From Candidatus Methylomirabilota bacterium (GTDB taxonomy: Bacteria; Methylomirabilota; Methylomirabilia; Methylomirabilales; 2-02-FULL-66-22), in NCBI GenBank assembly GCA_016208645.1, contig JACQXP010000274.1, forward strand, positions 1-8,116: a stretch of DNA of 8,116 nt. Reading direction: 5' to 3'. The notes under the pieces are model-generated. The model made no database searches. It was not told the origin of the DNA and was given only the letters and a program-made list of their open reading frames with translations. Shown here piece by piece: positions 5,183 to 8,116 of this stretch (within the stretch, counting starts at the first letter, position 1; the number at the start of each line of letters is the position of its first letter). The position numbers and the translations under genes are program-made.

Positions 5183-5490
5183 CTACTCCCAGGGTATCTT
5201 GCCTCTGTGGGTCCCTACCTTGTAACCGCGCTCCTTCAGCAGCGCGACCACTGCCGCGTTGGAACGGTTCAGGGCTTCCTTCACAGACGCCTGGCGGGCG
5301 TAGGCGACATGGAGCTCATTGCCGTGCTTCTTCATGATCTCGCCCCACTCGGGAATCTTCGGGAACTGGGACTCGGGCAAGTTGGCCTTGAACTGGCGCT
5401 CCGCCACGGCCAGCCAGCCGTGCCTGGCGCGGACATCCTTGTCGGCCAGGACCGATGCGCGGTTGGGCGCGATCGCCGAGGGGCAGGCAC
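5183..5490 (-). pseudogene. C-terminal part of a sugar-type ABC transporter solute-binding protein
   Basis: About 100 residues are recognisable, from PSAIAPNRASVLADKDVRAR to the TAG at 5183-5185. The pattern of a start-of-lobe segment with NRASVLADKDV, then FPKIPEWGEIM and a helical ending SVKEALNRSNAAVVALLKER, is that of family 1 extracellular binding proteins, which capture sugars or similar solutes in the periplasm or on the lipid anchor. The family is normally 400-450 residues. The signal peptide and first three quarters are absent. The frame stays open upstream to 5824, but that sequence is unrelated to binding proteins and partly antisense to rlmKL. The break lies near 5490. The gene would have been first in the minus-strand importer and catabolic operon. 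The solute is unknown. Confidence 0.7.
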
Positions 5491-5545
5491 CCAAGATTAT
5501 CCGCCTCCACTTCGTCCGCGAGGATGTAATCACCGGTTGAGGGTT

Positions 5546-5683
5546 CCCCGGGATCTCTCGGGGTTGGGCGACCTGGCTCAGCATTTTGAGTTGAGCCGCG
5601 AGCAGATCCTCGAGCGGCTCTTCCAGTACGCCGCATGCCTGGCCGCATCCGGAGCATTCCCGCATCTGAGACAAAGCCACTAA
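5546..5683 (+). pseudogene. Possible DUF433-like C-terminal fragment
   Basis: On the plus strand a stretch reads GLGDLAQHFELSREQILERL, then FQYAACLAAS and a TAA at 5681-5683. The core resembles the helix at the end of DUF433 proteins (typically PxLTREQILxALxYAA), small antitoxin-like proteins often paired with DUF5615 PIN-like partners. No start codon, ribosome binding site or N-terminal DUF433 half is recognisable upstream, and no partner follows. It lies between the binding-protein remnant and rlmKL on the opposite strand. The call rests on about 20 residues and could be chance. Confidence 0.3.
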
Positions 5684-5726
5684 AGCCGCAACGTCCCCTC
5701 GCACTTCCGGGAACGCGCGCTCGGTT

Positions 5727-7898
5727 TCATCGCGCCCGAATTCGGAAGCAATGGTGAATGCGCGGACTGCGCGAAAAATCGGCGTCAATCGTCGCCCGGG
5801 TGATGTCTTGGATTTCATATGCATTCTGCGTAGTCGCGTCCATTTTGAAACGGCGGAAGTTGTTTGAGAAGATCATCGTGCCGCCGGGTGCCAAAAGCTT
5901 CATGGCTTTTTTGATCAACCATGCATGATCCCTTTGCACGTCCAGCGTCCGACGCATGCGCTTGGAATTCGAAAACGTCGGCGGATCCAAGAAAATGAGA
6001 TCAAATGGACCGTGCGCCGCCTCCATCCATACCAGGCAGTCGGCGTCGATCAGGCAGTTGGTCCGACGTGAAAGCCCATTGAGTTCAAAATTCTTTTCGG
6101 CCCATGCCAAATACGTTTTGGACATATCCACGGTCACGGTTGAGCGGGCGCCCCCTTTTGCCGCGTACACACTGGCCGCGCCGGTGTAGCCGAATAAATT
6201 CAAAAAACGTGTCCCGTGTGCCAACTGCTGTATCAGCGCGCGTGTGCGCCGATGGTCCAAGAAAAGACCGGTATCCAGGTAATCGGACAGGTTGACGAGG
6301 AACCGGCAGTTCCCCTCCCGCACGGCGTGGAATTTCTCTTTTGCGTCAAAACGCGGGTATTGGCTGCGGTCCCTTTTCCGCCGTCGAATTTTTAGCATCA
6401 CATGGGTCTTGGGTACGTCCAAAAGGTCCGGCAGTTGCGCCATGACGCCGCGCAAGCGGGCGGCGGCCCGCAGCGCATTGATCGTCGCCGGCGCCTCGTA
6501 CTCCTGGACGTGCACCCATTGCTCGTAGACGTCGATGGCGACGGCGAACTCGGGCAGGTCGGCATCATAGACTCGAAAACATGAAATGCCATGTTGTTTG
6601 GCCCAGGGCCTCAGACGTTTCAGATTTTTTGCCAGCAGGTTGGCGAACATTGTGTCGCCGGATGGCGAGAGCGGGCCGTGAGGCTTCACCACGGCGGCCG
6701 ACGTTCCCTTTGCCGATTCCGTCGACGGCTCACTTTCGGCCGCGGCGAGACGAATCGGCACGCACAACAGACGGCAGGGTAACGCCCCATTGAAAAACTG
6801 ATGCGAACGGGGGGCCCGCAGGCCCAAGCGCTTGCCCAAACTCTCGCTCGCGGTGAGCACGTAGGCCGTCCAACCCGGGAACTTGGTCTTCAACTCCACG
6901 CCCAACCGCGTGTAGAGAACCTTGAGGGCATCCAACTCGCCCAGTCGCTCGCCGTAGGGCGGATTCATGATCACGACGCCGGTTTTGACGCCTGGGGGAG
7001 GTTGACAGTTGGCGATATCACGCCTCTCGACATGCACGAGGCCGCGCAGGCCTGCCCGTTCAATGTTCGCCGTCGCCGCGCGGACACTCTGCACGTCCAC
7101 GTCGTACCCCACCACGATCGGCGCATGGCGGCGGCCCTCCTCTTGACGGTGCCGCGCTTCTTGGCAAAGCCGCAGCCAAAGCGCGGGTTCATGGCCGCGC
7201 CAACCCAGGAACCCAAAATATCGGCGCGCCAGTCCTGGCGCGGTATCGGTGGCCATCCAGGCCGCTTCGATCGGGATCGTGCCGGAGCCGCACATCGGAT
7301 CCACGCAGGCGCCGCCGGATGAGGCGATGGTGGCCCAATCGGCCCACACCAAAAGACCCGCCGCCACATTTTCTTTGAGCGGCGCCTGTCCCTGGGCCAA
7401 CCGGTAACCGCGCCGGTGTAAACTGTCTCCCGACAGGTCAATACTCAGACTGGCTCGGCCCTTATCCACATGGACGCGCAAACGCAGGTCCGGCTGCTCA
7501 ACATTCACCGACGGTCTCTCGCCGCACAGGTCTCGAAATTGGTCAACGACCGCATCCTTGACGCGTTGGGCAGCAAACAGGCTGTTGGTAATACCCGAGT
7601 GGCGCAGGCTGACATCAACGGCCAGCGTGCCATTGACGTCCAGATGATCTGGCCAACGCACCGATTGGGTCCCGACGTACAAGGCGTCGGTGTCTGGTGC
7701 CTCGAACTCGCCCAGACGCAACAAGATGCGATTGGCGAGGCGGGACCACAAACAGGCCCGGTAGGCGACCTCCAGGCCGCCGGAAAATGACACACCGGTT
7801 CGTTTTTCTTTGACGTTCTGGGCGCCAAACCCTTTGAGTTCGTTGGCCAGGAGCGACTCCATGGCCTGGGGGACTGTGGCGAACAATTCAAACGTCAT
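5727..7898 (-). CDS. rlmL (rlmKL): Bifunctional 23S rRNA methyltransferase RlmKL
   Basis: This intact 723-residue protein matches RlmKL (E. coli form 702 residues), a cytoplasmic enzyme that methylates 23S rRNA at G2445 N2 (RlmL half) and G2069 N7 (RlmK half) with S-adenosylmethionine. In order: an N-terminal region and THUMP domain (about 1-155); the RlmL domain with SAM motif DPMCGSGT at 200-207 and catalytic NPPYGERLG at 312-320; a linker near 385-415; and the RlmK domain with LDHRRTR at 547-553, NLFGYTGAASV at 567-577 and DPPTFSNSKRM at 638-648. I use ATG 7898 because family members begin about there; a TTG at 7913 would add five residues. Neither has a strong ribosome binding site. It lies 44 nt after a PIN-domain gene on the same strand. 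Parts are clearly less GC-rich than the operon relic: block 6061-6120 has 27 G+C of 60, against 43 of 60 at 2641-2700. Confidence 0.95.
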   Translation of the reverse strand: MTFELFATVPQAMESLLANELKGFGAQNVKEKRTGVSFSGGLEVAYRACLWSRLANRILLRLGEFEAPDTDALYVGTQSVRWPDHLDVNGTLAVDVSLRHSGITNSLFAAQRVKDAVVDQFRDLCGERPSVNVEQPDLRLRVHVDKGRASLSIDLSGDSLHRRGYRLAQGQAPLKENVAAGLLVWADWATIASSGGACVDPMCGSGTIPIEAAWMATDTAPGLARRYFGFLGWRGHEPALWLRLCQEARHRQEEGRRHAPIVVGYDVDVQSVRAATANIERAGLRGLVHVERRDIANCQPPPGVKTGVVIMNPPYGERLGELDALKVLYTRLGVELKTKFPGWTAYVLTASESLGKRLGLRAPRSHQFFNGALPCRLLCVPIRLAAAESEPSTESAKGTSAAVVKPHGPLSPSGDTMFANLLAKNLKRLRPWAKQHGISCFRVYDADLPEFAVAIDVYEQWVHVQEYEAPATINALRAAARLRGVMAQLPDLLDVPKTHVMLKIRRRKRDRSQYPRFDAKEKFHAVREGNCRFLVNLSDYLDTGLFLDHRRTRALIQQLAHGTRFLNLFGYTGAASVYAAKGGARSTVTVDMSKTYLAWAEKNFELNGLSRRTNCLIDADCLVWMEAAHGPFDLIFLDPPTFSNSKRMRRTLDVQRDHAWLIKKAMKLLAPGGTMIFSNNFRRFKMDATTQNAYEIQDITRATIDADFSRSPRIHHCFRIRAR

Positions 7899-7942
7899 GT
7901 GGAGTGCCTGCAACGAAATCCTCTTGCGCTACATACTTCGCC

Positions 7943-8116
7943 TTACACATCCTCGACCCACAATAGGGCGGGTGCAAGTGGGCCTCGCCGGAGGGCGGCG
8001 TACAGGCGGCGATCGGCCGTGACGATGCGGCAGCGCCGGCCCATGGCCAAGGCCAGATACAGACTGTCACAGACGGTTCGGTTCAACCGCATGGCGAGGT
8101 CCAGGGCGGCGCCGAC
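7943..8116 (-). CDS. PIN-domain (VapC-like) toxin, C-terminal part (runs off right edge)
   Basis: The last 57 residues are visible. They show the C-terminal half of a VapC-type PIN ribonuclease: ALDLAMRLNRTVCDSLYLAL, where the Asp of CDSLYLA is one of the conserved acidic metal-binding positions; then RCRIVTADRRLYAAL, where TAD carries the next conserved Asp; and a C-terminal LLWVEDV before TAA 7943-7945. PIN toxins cut tRNA or rRNA and are held by a small antitoxin usually encoded just upstream, here beyond position 8116. The visible part has no frameshift or stop. The 44 nt between its stop and rlmKL show no clear terminator, so the two genes may be co-transcribed. PIN-fold identity is strong; toxin function is inferred from the family. 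Confidence 0.8.
   Translation of the reverse strand, partial: VGAALDLAMRLNRTVCDSLYLALAMGRRCRIVTADRRLYAALRRGPLAPALLWVEDV

Noticed and set aside
5491..5824. Upstream extension of the binding-protein frame to a start at 5824
   Set aside because: The frame is open, but the sequence before about 5490 has no binding-protein character and overlaps the rlmKL 3' end.

Overview
The window is GC-rich bacterial DNA. It has two intact ends and a decayed middle. The protein styles (AcpA-like phosphatase, sugar ABC transporter parts, MaoC, crotonase and SDR proteins, type II toxin-antitoxin genes) would fit a soil or subsurface lineage such as Methylomirabilota/Rokubacteria or a Deltaproteobacteria-like group. 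That placement is an impression from protein style, not a demonstrated assignment.

Layout. 2-934 (minus) is the N-terminal part of a secreted AcpA-type acid phosphatase running off the left edge. 948-1516 is a G-rich gap without a recognisable gene. 1517-2001 (plus) is a toxin-antitoxin operon: a strong promoter, an intact Phd/YefM antitoxin, and a RelE/ParE toxin that has lost its central part. 2002-2169 is a short convergent gap with a 9-nt tandem repeat. 2170-5490 (minus) is the remains of what looks like one catabolic operon. Read in its own direction it holds the C-terminus of a sugar-type ABC binding protein, a hairpin region, a scar joining two ABC permeases, a double-hotdog MaoC protein cut by an in-frame TAG, a 25-residue C-terminal remnant, a shortened VOC (glyoxalase-fold) protein, an open reading frame fusing half a crotonase to half an SDR, and scrambled pieces of an acyl-CoA ligase. 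5546-5683 (plus) may be a DUF433-like tail. 5727-7898 (minus) is an intact rlmKL gene for a bifunctional 23S rRNA methyltransferase. 7943-8116 (minus) is the C-terminus of a PIN-domain (VapC-like) toxin entering from the right.

How the genes relate. The middle genes would make sense together as a sugar- or acid-type uptake system feeding CoA-dependent (beta-oxidation-like) degradation: import, CoA ligation, hydration by MaoC/crotonase, and oxidation by SDR. In this copy almost none could work. Domain ends survive while domain centres are missing, and several joins stay in frame. The same pattern appears in the toxin gene on the opposite strand. The main observation is therefore a cluster of internal deletions, bounded on both sides by intact genes. 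It may be real genome erosion or an assembly/sequencing artefact; two possible single-base homopolymer insertions keep the second option open. I found no tRNA, rRNA, CRISPR array or complete insertion sequence.
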